Shown here: piece after piece, positions 21,588 through 32,854 of the stretch
Layout of the letters: the number at the start of each line of letters is the position of its first letter
Numbering within the stretch: the first letter of the stretch is position 1
Source: Willaertia magna
Taxonomy: Eukaryota > Heterolobosea > Eutetramitea > Acrasida > Naegleriidae
Length of the DNA: 64,000 bases
NCBI GenBank assembly: GCA_902984215.1
Contig: CADWAF010003358.1
Location: 1-64,000 of the forward strand
Direction: 5' to 3'
Translations under genes and position numbers: made by a program
Notes under the pieces: generated by a model
What the model was told of the DNA's origin: nothing
Databases searched by the model: none
Seen by the model: the letters and a program-made list of their open reading frames with translations, nothing else

Positions 21588-22797
21588 ATGTCTTCAATCA
21601 TTGTTATGAGAACAAATGGATCGGAATACTCTCAACCAGAAAATATTTTGTTTTTAGGATTTCATGAAGAAAGTAACTTACTTGCTTGTGGTACCGAACA
21701 TGGATTTCGTATTCTTTCAGTAAATAGTCAAGAATGTAAAGAAGAATATAGAAAAAGTAAAGTATTTAAATTTTTCTTTGTTGATTAAAAAAATTAGATT
21801 TTATGGATGGAGGAATAAGTTATGTTGAATTTATGGAGAATAATACTGTAGCTTTAGTTAGTGGTGGTTATAAACCTGCTTTTTCCATGAATAAAGTTGT
21901 AATATATAATTATAAAGAAAAGAAAGTTTTAAATGAAATACTTTGTCCAAGAAATGTAATATCCGTTCATTTCAAACATAAATTGTAAGTTTTCAATTGA
22001 AATAGTATTAAGATTAATAATTTACATTTAATAGTTTAGTAATTGTTTCAGAAGATATGGTTTTTATTTATAATTATAAATTTAAAGAAATATTTAATTT
22101 TAAAACTTGTTTAAATCCTCAAGGTATTTGTTCATTAGTTTATAATGATAAATTAAAAGAATGTATATTAGTGTTTCCAACTGAATTAATTGGACATGTA
22201 AAAGTAATTAGATTATCAACTAAAAAGAGTAAACAAAATAATAATGTAATTTTAGATGAATATGAACTTAGAGCACATGATTCTTCTATTCAATGTATCT
22301 CATTAAATTCAAATGGTTCATTATTGGCAACTGCATCTGAGAAGGGTACAATTGTAAGATTATTTCAAATAATTAATGGTGAGAAGTTAAATGAATATAG
22401 AAGAGGTAATTTAACAAATGAAATTTATTCAATTTGTTTTAGTCACAATAATGAATATATTGCTTGTGTTTCTTCTGGTGGAACATTACATGTATTTGTA
22501 TTAGATATGGAGAAGTGGAAAAAGAATCAACAATTAAATAGTTCATCTAATCAAACATCAAATGGAATATTATCATATATTTTAAATTATACAAATGAAA
22601 CTTATGATTCTACACCAAAAAGTGTATTTAAATATAGAAAGGTTGAAGGGATTGGCGTTTGTAATTTTGATGTGGCAGATGAATATATTTTTGTTTGTAC
22701 TCATAAGGGAGCTTTTCATTCATTAAGATTTGATTTATCAGGTGTAACACAACAAGAAGAACCATTAGAAGCAAAAGAAAAACAATTTTATTATTAA
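21588..22797 (+). CDS. PROPPIN (Atg18/WIPI family), three exons
   Basis: Seven-bladed beta-propeller that binds PI3P and PI(3,5)P2 and acts in autophagosome formation. Exons 21588-21756, 21798-21984 and 22035-22797 (introns 41 and 50 nt) give 372 aa. Blade 1 contains ENILFLGFHEESNLLACGTEHGFRIL. The lipid-binding signature (L/F)RRG appears as EYRRGN, with Tyr in the first position, followed by EIYSICFSHNNEYIACVSSGGTLHVF exactly where WIPI proteins have this blade. RAHDSSIQCISLNSNGSLLATASEKGTIVRLF just before it is the typical blade 5. A loop after blade 6 is Asn/Ser-rich. Closer to the WIPI3/4 (WDR45) type by length; subtype not certain. Confidence 0.92.
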
Positions 22798-22876
22798 GAA
22801 GATATTCGAATAGTAATATCTCCTATTTAAATACAAAATCTTTCCTTAAAACTATTATTTATTCATTTTACAAAAA

Positions 22877-24247
22877 ATGAGACCACAAGGATTGGGGAGA
22901 AGTATTTCAATATTAAATATTAATCCGGATAAGAAACGACTAGTTAAGAAAAAGGAATGGGATAGTTCAATTAATGATCTTTCTCAATATAAACTATCGA
23001 GGGAAGAACAAGAGGCAAAAAAGAAGAAGCTAATTTCAAAAAACGTGGAATTAGTGCTGAAAACAAAAGAAAAGAGACCTCAATCTGCTCCGCATAATAG
23101 AGCAAATAACAGTAATACATCAGTAAATACATCCCCTAAGAAGGCATCACCCAAAGCCTTAAAACAACCTTCTGTAATGAAAGTCCATGTACAAACAACT
23201 AAGGCTGAAAAGAACAATGTACAATCAAAGTCTAATTCAAGGAAGTCTTTGACTCCTTCAGAATTTTCTTTTTATAACAATAATTCAGGTAATCAATTTG
23301 ATATTACAAATGAAGATAATGAATATTATAATGAGCAATGGACAAATAATAAGGTTCAAGATAAACAACAAGTATCATATTCTCAGTCACAAATAGATCA
23401 GTATTCTCTTACTGATATAGATTACATTAAAAAAGAATTATTTGCCCTAAAAAACAATATTGCAAGACTGGAGAATGATAAAAGTTTTGAAATAAAAAAG
23501 GATAATACCCCAACATCTTTAATAACAAGAGAAAAGGAACTTGAAGAAAGAAATTACAATCTTCAAAAAGAATTAGATGAATCAAGGAAATCTTATTCAG
23601 AATTAGAGACACAATTTAAAAAATATCAATTTGAATGCGAGATAAAAATAGATAGCTTATTAAAGAGAATAGAGGAATTAGAGAAAAGAGAAGAAGAACT
23701 GATATGTTTTAAGGGAAATGAAAATATTTATTGTGAAAATGAAAATGACTCACAAGAAAATAACTTTGATTATACTCCTTTCTTAGGAAATATGATTAAT
23801 GATAAACAAATTTCAAGTAGAAATACTCAACCATCAACAACTATTTCATTGGATGAAAACCCTCGCTTAAAATCTTCAATAGGTAGATATGCTTCATGTT
23901 CTTCGTCTGATGAAGAAAATAGAGAACTAAATAGTGATGCTTATTTAAACGCAATGAGACTAGAGGAGGGATCACCTTCAAGTGATGATGTTTTGTCTTA
24001 TGGATACAAATACTCAAATAGTGAGGCGTCTATTAATGTTAATAATAGTGATAATACAGGCAACATTGAAGTACATAAACCTATGATTGTTGGAAGAGAT
24101 TTTTCAAATACCTTAATTGGAACTCAAATAACAACTAAAAATACTCATACAACAAAGGTTCCAGTGTTTTCTACCCCAACTGTGAATGCTATCCCTATTT
24201 CATCAGGCACTAAAGCTATGAAGTTTAATTTAAGACCAAAGCAGTAA
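22877..24247 (+). CDS. coiled-coil protein with SPICE1-like N-terminal motif
   Basis: 456-aa single exon starting after an A run. Residues about 26-55 read KKEWDSSINDLSQYKLSREEQ and on to SKNVEL. This resembles the EWD..(I/V).DLS..K.(T/S).EE....SKN block I remember from the N-terminus of SPICE1/CCDC52, a spindle and centriole protein. The match is short and from memory, so the name is tentative. A basic Ser/Pro/Asn linker including KRPQSAP follows, then a coiled coil at about 190-285 and an acidic, Ser-rich end. No catalytic motif. If not SPICE1-like, it is an unassigned coiled-coil protein. Confidence 0.7.
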   Translation: MRPQGLGRSISILNINPDKKRLVKKKEWDSSINDLSQYKLSREEQEAKKKKLISKNVELVLKTKEKRPQSAPHNRANNSNTSVNTSPKKASPKALKQPSVMKVHVQTTKAEKNNVQSKSNSRKSLTPSEFSFYNNNSGNQFDITNEDNEYYNEQWTNNKVQDKQQVSYSQSQIDQYSLTDIDYIKKELFALKNNIARLENDKSFEIKKDNTPTSLITREKELEERNYNLQKELDESRKSYSELETQFKKYQFECEIKIDSLLKRIEELEKREEELICFKGNENIYCENENDSQENNFDYTPFLGNMINDKQISSRNTQPSTTISLDENPRLKSSIGRYASCSSSDEENRELNSDAYLNAMRLEEGSPSSDDVLSYGYKYSNSEASINVNNSDNTGNIEVHKPMIVGRDFSNTLIGTQITTKNTHTTKVPVFSTPTVNAIPISSGTKAMKFNLRPKQ

Positions 24248-24399
24248 TTGAAACAAATTATTAAGAAGTTTATGACTTTCCCAAGGAAGATATAATTATT
24301 TGTAGAGGATTTACTATTCGTTTAGGAAATTAATTTGTTGTGAGTATTGAACTAATTTTTTGTAACGATTTTAATAACAAATTTTCATCACAACAAAAA

Positions 24400-26986
24400 A
24401 TGTCAGCACACAACATTATATTTTTTGTTGCTTTATTAATAGCTGCCAATTATTATTATCAATCTTTGTTACCATCTCCAGAGCCACAAACCACTGATTT
24501 TCAAGTGTTTTCGGAAGAAAGAGCATTGAATCATTTGAATCAGTTAAGTAAAAATATTGGAGTAAGATTATTTGGAACTACCCAAGAGAAAAGAAGTACC
24601 GATTATATAGTTAAAACTATAAGAAAGATTATTTCCGAAAATAAATCTAATTCATTTATTGCTGATCTTGACATTCAAAATATTTCAAACGATGTTTATT
24701 TGGAAATGATTGATAGAAAGATTTTTACTAGTTATTCGAATGTGACAAATGTAATTGTAAAATTAATGCCTATAGACAAAAGACTTCAACACGATGGATT
24801 ATTATTATCTGCCCACTTTGATTCCGGTTTGTATTTTTATATTTTACTTTGTTAAGTTTTAATGTTGTTAAGGTGTCACTAGTCCAGGATTTTATGATGA
24901 TGGTATTCCAGTTGTTGTTATGATAGAAACATTTTCTAATATTATTCAACATTTAAGGAAAAACAAGGTAGCTTTAAAAAGACCGTTAATCTTTTTATTT
25001 AATGGAGCAGAAGAAGTAGGATTACTTGGTAGTCATGCTTTTCTATTTCATCCAACTTTTAAGAATGTTAAATATTTCTTAAACTTGGAAGCTGCTGGAA
25101 GTGGAGGAAAAGAAGTTTTATTTCAAAGTAATGATTTATGGCTATTAAAACAATTCTCTAAATCTTTAAAAAGACCTAATGGAAATGTCATTGCTCAAGA
25201 TATCTTTCAAACAAATATTATTCCGTCACAAACTGATTTTTTAATATTTACAACGAAAGGTAATTTAAAAGGAATTGATATTTCTTTTTATAAAAATGGT
25301 TATGTTTATCACACTTCGTTAGATTCAAGTTATAATTATAATTCCGGAAGTATTCAACATATGGGAACTAATGTACAAAGTTTTGTCTTTCACTTTTCAA
25401 ACATTTCAAATATCAATAATGAAGAAGAAGAACAATTGAGTAATATTGAAAACCCAATTTATTTTGATTTATTTGGATTAATTATGATTGTTTATGATAT
25501 GGAATTAGCTAGACTTATTAATACATCTATTTTAGTTATTGTTGGTGCTATTGCTATACATTCTACGTTTAGAGATGGTGCTCTTACACTATTTGACACT
25601 TTAGCTTCACTTTTTTGTTTAAGTATTGCTTTATTATTTTCAATATTAGTTAATTTATCAATTGCACTAGTTTTAAATACAATGGAATTAAGAATGTTAT
25701 ATTATTCATTTCATCCAATATATCCTTTTGTAATGTATGGATGTTTTAGTTTATTAACTTATTTAATTTTATTTAAATTTGGTGGATTAGGTTTTTATAC
25801 ATTTCATTTTGAGGGAGTAAGAGATGGAATGACAATATTATGGATTACATTCTTAGCTTTAACAACAAAGTTTGGATCTTCTTATTTATTTATGATTGTT
25901 TGTATTTGTATGGCATTAGCTTATTATACTTTTAGAAAAGTAACAATTATATCTTATTTATTTATTTCAATAGCTATTAGTGTAATTAGTTCAATTGAAA
26001 GTAATATTATTGATATGTTTATTCCAATGACTGGAAGGATGGGAAAATTACTTGAAGGTGATATTGCTGTAGCAATGTTAATTTCTTTATTAATATTCTT
26101 AATTATTTCAATTATTTTACCATTACTTATTGAAAAGATTAATCCTTTATCTATTTTAATTACTTTTTTAATTTCCATTACACTTTTATTAATTTTAATA
26201 TTTACAAATACTCCTTATTCATATAATCATCCTAAACGTTTATCTATACAACATATTTATAAATATAATAATAATAATAACAAGGATTTAACTTTATCTA
26301 CAAGTTATGTTTCTATTGTAAGTCCAGATACAACTCCAGAAGAAATTGTATTTAAGAATAGTAAAAAAGGATCTATTGGTAGACAATTCTTTAAGAATGG
26401 CAATTTAAAACCACAAGTAGTTAGGTCAGTAATTAGTCCAAAGAAGTATAAAGGTCCTTTCCTTACTCTTTCAGCTTTTAGTAGTAACACTCAATCACCA
26501 CCATTTGTATTACCTAATAATATAGAAATATTATGTGAAAGTAATAAGAGAATTAGAATTAAGTTGGCATTTGATGAAGAGATATTCCACACTGGAATTC
26601 ATATTTATACTAACTCTGCTTTATCAACATCATCTTTTCAAACAGATATTATGTTTTCTAGACAACACGTTTCAGATAAAAGTGAATATTCAAATGAATA
26701 TTTAATTTGGCATGTTTTTGGATATGACAGAGGTGATACATTAATTTCTAAGAGAAAGAAAGTATTAGACTTTTGGTTTGAAATGGACAAATCAGGGGAA
26801 GTAATGATTTGTTTGGAAAATGTTTTTATTTTCAAAACATCAACTTTAACATTAATTGAAAGAGATTTACCAAATTGGACTAGACCTATAAGTACTTCAC
26901 ACTCTCTTATTGAGCTCAGTCCTTTTGTTCCCCAAAATAACCTTAACTTTAATTTTGGTAAAGTTGAGCAGACTAAACAACAATAA
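24400..26986 (+). CDS. M28 metallopeptidase, ERMP1/Fxna-like ER membrane protein, two exons
   Basis: Zinc aminopeptidase-type domain fused to a multi-pass membrane region, as in endoplasmic reticulum metallopeptidase 1. Exons 24400-24826 and 24873-26986 join over a 46-nt intron inside the zinc site, giving 846 aa (human ERMP1 is about 900). The start at 24400 follows a run of A; residues 4-20 are a membrane anchor. Zinc ligands and catalytic residues: H139 in SAHFDS, D152 in GFYDDG, the Glu pair in FNGAEEVGLLGSHAF, Glu in NLEAAGSGG and His in VYHTSLDS. About eight or nine hydrophobic helices lie between residues 340 and 600, followed by a roughly 230-residue luminal-type domain. Substrate unknown. 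Confidence 0.9.
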
Positions 26987-27260
26987 TAAAAATTATTTAA
27001 TTTCATTAATAATAAATTTATATTTATAAAAATTATATATTTTATTATTTTTATTTTATAAAATATATTATATAGAAAAAATTACTTAATAAAATTGTAA
27101 TTAAGTTAAAAAAAATATATTTAAATTACTATTATAAATTAAAAAATACAAAAATTCATTAATCATTTGATAATATCAATAACTTGTGTATTTAATAATT
27201 AGAGTTCGAGCTTGGACACTTTAAAATTATAGTAACTAATGCACCCTATTTTCTAAAAAA
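26987..27260. other. extremely AT-rich spacer
   Basis: Nearly pure A/T from 26987 to about 27180, then a short mixed stretch (GAGTTCGAGCTTGG near 27204) before the small gene candidate. No open frame or hairpin of note. Confidence 0.5.
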
Positions 27261-27668
27261 ATGCAAAACAACTATTTATTTACAGAACATATTATAATCT
27301 TACTTGTCTATCTATTCATTTTTTACAATTAAAACATTATGTTCGTTAGATTACTCCAAAAGAATTTAGGTTGTTTACAAAAGAAAATATTGACAGAATT
27401 TTTTCAGGAGGCAATTATTTTTACAAAAATATTTTGATTATCCTTCAAAACAATTAGAATTAAATATAAATATATGCGTTTGTAAGTTTTTTTTAATATT
27501 AACTCTGTTAATTGTCCCACAAAAGGCTGTTCAAATGTTAATGAAATGTTCGAAGACTTAATGAATTCTTGTTTAAAAAGGGTTAAATTTGACGAATTGA
27601 AAGCTTTAAAAGAATTTTGTGAGAAAGAGGAAAGATTTTTAGATAATTTAAATTCGCAAAGAAAATAA
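27261..27668 (+). CDS. candidate small four-exon gene, function unknown
   Basis: Weakly supported. The ATG at 27261 has the usual A run. Exons 27261-27305, 27350-27369, 27408-27481 and 27526-27668 join with matching phases into 93 aa without stops; introns are 44, 38 and 44 nt. The last exon gives NEMFEDLMNSCLKRVKF and FCEKEERFLDNLN, which look like genuine helical protein. The third exon gives QKYFDYPSKQLELNI. Only the third intron has a strong GTAAGT donor; the first donor is GTCTAT and the second GTTGTT. No family recognised. The last two exons are more credible than the first two. Convergent with the remodeller gene. Confidence 0.4.
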
Positions 27669-27751
27669 ATGTCTAATAATGTAAACAAATATATAAAAAG
27701 AATTTATTGTTTGTATAGTTTTTGTAATAAATTCCTTTACAAAAATAAAAA

Positions 27752-30033
27752 TTATTCAAGCATTGAACTGAATCCTTCTTCAAATATATTTGCTTCTTCA
27801 AATCCTTCTCCAGAAGTTGGAATACCTGAATCTTCCCCTCTGACATTAAGTAATCTGTCCAAATTTTCGTCATTAATTCCACCCTCATGTTTACTTTCAT
27901 CAATATTAGTTTCATCACTCAAAATTTCAAGTAGATTTTTAGTTGTTATTGTTAACTTGTTATCTGTATGTTGACCCTTAAAATTTCCTTTATGAATGAT
28001 CAATCTTTCTAGTTTAAGTTTCTTAGTAGCAGTTACAAGAACCTTTTTTTCTATACTGTTGGTTGTTAACAATCTGAATATTCTTACACTCCTTGTTTGC
28101 CCTATTCTGTGACATCTATCTTGGGCTTGCAAATCTATTTGAGGATTCCAATCAGAATCATAAATAATTACAGTGTCTGCTGCTGTTAAATTAATACCAA
28201 GACCTCCAGCCCTAGTTGAGAGAAGGAAACAAAATACATCAGGGTTATTGTTAAAATCTTTGATTTCTTGTTCTCTATCGGTTTGGGCGACTGCACCATC
28301 AATTCTACAATATTGCATGTCTCCTCTAACTTCTAAATAATCCTCCAAAACATCTAAAAAACGAGTCATTAGAGAAAAGATTAATACTTTATGTCCATTC
28401 TTTTTCAAATTTTCTAACATTCTCACAAGTAGTTTGAATTTGCCACAATTCTCTTCGCACTCCTTTTTGAATCTTTGGTTTGCCTTTTCGTCTGATTCGT
28501 TTGATTTTTGTTCAAATTCTCTATGACAATCGTTAAAATAATTGTTGTAATTAATACTTACTTAATTAAATATGGATGATTACAAATCTTACGTAATTGC
28601 ATTAAAATATTTAATAACTTGGTACTGTTGGCCTTTTCTGAATTTTTGAAAATAGGTAATAAATCCTTGTTTTTAACAGCATCATAATACTCCTTTTGCA
28701 TTTTTGTCATTGGAGTAAAAACCAAATATTCTTTCTTTGATGGTATCTCAATATCCACGTCTACCTTTAATCTTCTTAATAGGAAAGGACGAAGAATGTT
28801 ATGTAATTTTCCAACCAATTGTGTCTTCTCATTGTTTACATAACTATTAGAACCTTTAGCAAAGTTAAACCACTTGTTAAATGCTTGAAGATCGTCAAAT
28901 AAGGAAGGAAGTAAAAAGTTCAATAAAGACCACAATTCTGATAAGTTATTTTGAAGTGGAGTACCTGTTAATAATAATCTATTTTCACTTTCATACTTTT
29001 TCAATTCTCTAGTAAGTCTACAATTGAAATTCTTCAATCTGTGAGCTTCATCAACAACAATGTATTTCCAATTAAACTTATTTGCCAAATACTTTTTGTC
29101 ACGCATTGCGATTTCATAAGATGTCACAACAACCGAAATATGCTTCTTTTTAACTTGTGGGAATTTCTTTGCCCTTATAATTGATCTTTCATCCTTATTA
29201 CCATGGTAAAGTACACAACCCAGTTCGGGTGCAAATCTATCAATCTCATTAATCCAATTTGAAAGTGTGGAAAGTGGTGCAACAACAAGGAAAGGTCCCT
29301 TAACTCCTTTCTCATACAAGTGACAAAACAATCCAATGGTTTGAACAGTTTTACCTAAACCCATCTCATCAGCTAATATTCCATTCACTCCATTTTCATA
29401 CAAACTAATGAGCCAGTTTACTCCTTGTAATTGATAATCTCTTAATGTTGCTCCTGAAAGAAGTTTAGGTTGTGGATATTTTAATTTTACTTCCTTGGCA
29501 CTTTGTAAATTAGATGTTTGACCAAGAACTTCTTTTAATTTCTTTTGAGCTGATTCGTCATCAGTTGAGCCTTTCTTTCTTTTTCTTTTTCCACTACTTG
29601 CTTCTTCATCTTCTTCAACTTCAAGGTTACCTAAAACATGTTCGTGGATTACTTGACTGAATTTTTCAGTTTTGGCTAATAGTTCATGAAGTTTATCCAT
29701 ATTCTCTTTAATTGCTTTAGGAGCTTCTGGTTGTACTTCCTCTTCTTCTTCTTCACCATCTACAATATTATCACCATCTATTACTTCTTCAGTAGTAGAT
29801 GTTCCAGTTTTTGTATTACAATTTTCACTTAATAACTCTGCGACACTCTTTTCTTCATTTATCAACTCTTTCTCTTCATCCGAGTCTGCAACTGTAATAT
29901 CAGTAATACTCTCTACACTAGGAGTAATAGATAAATGATTTTGGTGGTGTAATCTCTTTGTTGGTTTAAACATTGGAGGTGAAAGCTCATCGTCCCCAAT
30001 GATAACATCATCTTCAGCCGATGTAGAAATCAT
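27752..30033 (-). CDS. SNF2-family chromatin remodeller, LSH/HELLS/DDM1 type, two exons
   Basis: ATP-dependent nucleosome remodeller of the LSH/DDM1 subfamily, tied in plants and animals to DNA methylation and heterochromatin. Exons 30033-28562 and 28520-27752 join across a 41-nt intron to give 746 aa. The start at 30033 is the first real ATG and has an A-rich lead. The N-terminal 150 residues are acidic, then MDKLHELLAKTEKFSQ precedes the helicase, as in LSH. Motifs: DEMGLGKT (Walker A), DEAHRLKNF (Walker B), LLTGTPLQNN, RKICNHPYL, the spliced CGKFKLLVRML, FLLSTRAGGLGINL and RCHRIGQTRSVRIFRL. The HKGNF element near the end also fits LSH/DDM1. No chromo- or SANT domain is present. Confidence 0.93.
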
Positions 30034-30062
30034 ATTTTTTTCCAATAGAAAAGTGAAATAAA

Positions 30063-30074
30063 TTTGGCGCCAAA
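30063..30074. promoter_or_regulatory. perfect E2F-like palindrome TTTGGCGCCAAA
   Basis: TTTGGCGCCAAA, a 12-base perfect palindrome equal to the textbook E2F/DP site, starts 30 bases upstream of the remodeller start codon. Surrounding DNA is almost all A/T. LSH/HELLS is an E2F target in animals, which fits, but binding here is inferred. Confidence 0.5.
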
Positions 30075-30133
30075 CAAAGCTTTATTTTGGCCAATTTGCA
30101 AATTCATTTACAATAAAATTATTATAAATTTAA

Positions 30134-31099
30134 TTAATCTTTTAACCATTGTTGTTCAAGATATCCAGTCAACGTATTAACATGTTGTTTTGCTAACAAA
30201 TAGGCAATTAAGGAAATTATATTTAAAACTAAATTCCACATTAAAATACTTTGAAATCTATTTAATCTTTTTAATTTATTTATTTTAAATATTAATAAAT
30301 AAATATCTAATAAACAAAGACAAACCAATGCAAATACTCTTTTATGTACATTCTGTTTAGAAAACCAATAAACTAAAATTAAATATAAAGCACTTTGAAG
30401 TGTTTCAGCTCCAAATAATTTAATTAAAGTTCTAAATTTAGTTGAACCAAATAGTTTAGTTGTTTTTAAAGATGATGTTGTATTACTATTCATTGGATAA
30501 TAATTTATAGCAAATAAAGAAGATAACATTGCAGCAGTACTATTTACGTTATCAAATAAAGAATATTTTACATTTGAATTATTACTAAAAAAAGAAGAAA
30601 TATATTGTAAAAAACTTTCTTCATTATTTCTTGTAAAAAAATGTTTATATTTTCGTTGACGTTGTTCTTGATATTCTTTAAATACATTTTCATGATAATT
30701 TTTAACATGTTGAGTTATATTTTGTAATGCATTACTCTTTTCAAATTTACTTTTCATCCAATTTGACATTAATTTACCAATTGTTAATTGATGAGAGACA
30801 GTATGATAGATTGATGTATTTACAACTCTTAAAGATTTTTCGGCAATTATATAAATAGCGGAAATTAAATGTAAACTTATAACAATTTTTCTTGAATATT
30901 TAGCTAAAATCCATTGATTTTTATATACTTTAATTTCTTCAATTGTTTTCCGTAATTGTTCTACTTCTTGTTTACATTTTGTTATTTGTTTTCTTCTTTC
31001 AATTTCTTCTTTTTCTTCTTTTGTTAAGTCTACAAGATGTTCAATTCCTTCGTTTTCTATTAAATGAAGAATAGATGAATACGATTGGGATCTTTTCAT
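30134..31099 (-). CDS. multi-pass membrane protein with N-terminal coiled coil, unknown
   Basis: 321-aa single exon; the start at 31099 is preferred to one 11 codons upstream because an A run precedes it. Residues 15-55 are a charged coiled coil (LTKEEKEEIERRKQITK). Hydrophobic helices lie near residues 70-90, 230-250, 260-280 and 290-312. The middle 110 residues are polar and Ser/Asn-rich. The C-terminus is lysine-containing (QQWLKD). I do not recognise a family. Possible peroxisomal, ER or mitochondrial membrane protein; the sequence does not decide. Confidence 0.7.
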   Translation of the reverse strand: MKRSQSYSSILHLIENEGIEHLVDLTKEEKEEIERRKQITKCKQEVEQLRKTIEEIKVYKNQWILAKYSRKIVISLHLISAIYIIAEKSLRVVNTSIYHTVSHQLTIGKLMSNWMKSKFEKSNALQNITQHVKNYHENVFKEYQEQRQRKYKHFFTRNNEESFLQYISSFFSNNSNVKYSLFDNVNSTAAMLSSLFAINYYPMNSNTTSSLKTTKLFGSTKFRTLIKLFGAETLQSALYLILVYWFSKQNVHKRVFALVCLCLLDIYLLIFKINKLKRLNRFQSILMWNLVLNIISLIAYLLAKQHVNTLTGYLEQQWLKD

Positions 31100-31386
31100 T
31101 TTTTTTGTAAACTTTTTAGATGTTTTATACAACGAGATGAAAGGAATTAATGGCTTTAACTATTGTAAGTAATGTTTTGAAAAGGCTTTTAATTCCTTAA
31201 AAAGAATTGTTTGTGTCGCGTATTTTCATGTGGTGAAGTTGATTAAAACCAATCATCATAATGGTCTTTTGTGCAGGCTCTACATTTGGCTGAATAACCT
31301 TAAATAAAGCCACACTTTATATTTCTCATCAGTGGAAAGCTCTTGGTCCCTTGGACAAGAGTTTGTTTGCCAACAAAAAAAACAAG

Positions 31387-31866
31387 ATGCAAACAAACAT
31401 CAAAGATAATAACCAACAACAATCCCCTTTTCACACCTTCCATGTGAATCAAAACAATACCAATGTTAAAGCAAACAATACAATTTTAAAGTGTAAAAGA
31501 ATTGATAATATTACTGCACAACAAAAGATAAATGATTCTGTTACTTCAAGGCTCAATAATAAATCAATTCCCCATTCCAATGGCAATAAACAGAAGTTAA
31601 TATGGACACAATATGAATTTCAATTAGGTTCTTCTAGGAAAACTGCTAAGAATGATTTTATTGACTACTCACCAAGTGACAAAATAGAGAAGAAACGAAA
31701 TGTAAAGAAAAATATAAAATCTAAAACATCAACTAGTAAATCTTCTCTACCTACTATTAAAGTAATTAATGAAACCAATTTGTCAAATGTAAACATAGCC
31801 AATATAATAACGCCCAAAAAACCATTTTATAGAACTAGTATTTCAATAAAAGAATTACTTAATTAA
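31387..31866 (+). CDS. basic low-complexity protein, unknown
   Basis: 159-aa Asn/Lys/Ser-rich protein with no recognised domain. The start at 31387 is the first in-frame ATG. It contains LIWTQYEFQLGSSRKTAK, a basic KKRNVKKNIKSK stretch that could be a nuclear signal, and a short ordered end (KPFYRTSISIKELLN). Its stop codon overlaps that of the AlkB-like gene on the other strand. Composition supports coding; function is open. Confidence 0.55.
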   Translation: MQTNIKDNNQQQSPFHTFHVNQNNTNVKANNTILKCKRIDNITAQQKINDSVTSRLNNKSIPHSNGNKQKLIWTQYEFQLGSSRKTAKNDFIDYSPSDKIEKKRNVKKNIKSKTSTSKSSLPTIKVINETNLSNVNIANIITPKKPFYRTSISIKELLN

Positions 31867-32627
31867 GAAGAGTTATTATTTGTTGTTGGGTAAATTAAAT
31901 GTCTAAAAGTTAATGAAATTCTTCTAGGGTCATGTTTCTTTCTTTTAATTCCATGTTTCCATAGAAATCTACATTCATCTTTTAAAACACAAACTGAATT
32001 AGGTTCTAAAACTACTTTAAATTGTTTATCTTTTTCTTCAATATGTTCAAATGTCATTTCACATGGATTTAATAAAGAAAGTATAATTATTTCTTTTCCA
32101 AAAACTTGAACATTATCAACATGTTTAGCAATTGATTGTCCATAATATTCCTGAACTAAACATTGATTAATAATATTGTCATTATTTAAATCTACTATTT
32201 CATTTAACGATTGTGAATTATTTATAACTATTTCTTTGTCATCTAAATAATATTCTGGTAAACTATTTAACAATCTTCTTCCTTCTTCTTCATCATCTCT
32301 TAACATTTGTATTCCGAAATCCCTTTCGAAACACTTTGTAAAAAAATAGAGTTCTGAAAGTTTAAGATTAGATTTTCTCATTGGTTGAAGCCTTTTATCA
32401 AATAGTTTTGTTATGTAATAATGAATACCGTAACATTGAATTCTTCTTGAAAGAAGAGTATCAAACCATGTATTTCTATCAATTACATTTAATATTTCAT
32501 TTCCAACCTTTTCTGAAAAGTAATTAGGGATATAAGTAAGTCCTGGAATTAAATTAATTTCTTTTTGATGATAACTTTCACTTTGTACAATATTTCTAAG
32601 ATATGATGTTATTTTCTTTTTAAACAT
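31863..32627 (-). CDS. AlkB-like Fe(II)/2-oxoglutarate dioxygenase
   Basis: 254-aa single exon of the AlkB superfamily, enzymes that oxidatively demethylate nucleic acids or, in some members, modify tRNA or protein. The N-terminal substrate-lid part contains GLTYIPNYFS and RRIQCYGIHYY. The core reads VQEYYGQSIAKHVDN (HxD iron ligands), FGKEIIILSL, LEPNSVCVL, FLWKHGI (third iron ligand) and RRISLTFRHL (Arg that binds 2-oxoglutarate). The wording is nearest to ALKBH8/ALKBH6-type proteins, but the RNA-binding and methyltransferase parts of ALKBH8 are absent. An acidic insert lies near residue 115. Substrate unknown. Confidence 0.88.
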   Translation of the reverse strand: MFKKKITSYLRNIVQSESYHQKEINLIPGLTYIPNYFSEKVGNEILNVIDRNTWFDTLLSRRIQCYGIHYYITKLFDKRLQPMRKSNLKLSELYFFTKCFERDFGIQMLRDDEEEGRRLLNSLPEYYLDDKEIVINNSQSLNEIVDLNNDNIINQCLVQEYYGQSIAKHVDNVQVFGKEIIILSLLNPCEMTFEHIEEKDKQFKVVLEPNSVCVLKDECRFLWKHGIKRKKHDPRRISLTFRHLIYPTTNNNSS

Positions 32628-32707
32628 TTTTTAACAAACAACAATCCCATTAACATTGTACTATCAAGACAATTAATTGATGCACTAAACGACTTTACTC
32701 AACAACA

Positions 32708-32854
32708 ATGAAATTCAAAGTGTTATCTATTTCCATCCATCTTGTCAATACTCTTTTTTCAAAAATGACCAACTCATTGCCGTTTCTTTCAAAATCAAAA
32801 CGAATGGATGTCTACTCACCATCATTCTTCAAAAAATGTCACAACGTAGTATGA
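32708..32854 (+). other. possible upstream ORF overlapping the PI-PLC start
   Basis: An ATG at 32708 opens a 48-codon frame, out of phase with PI-PLC, that ends at 32854, 16 bases after the PLC start codon begins. If it is inside the mRNA it could reduce PLC translation. The transcript start is unknown. Confidence 0.3.

Noticed and set aside
27000..27130. Very AT-rich block as a possible replication origin or matrix attachment site
   Set aside because: Only base composition supports it; no defined motif and other spacers here are nearly as AT-rich.
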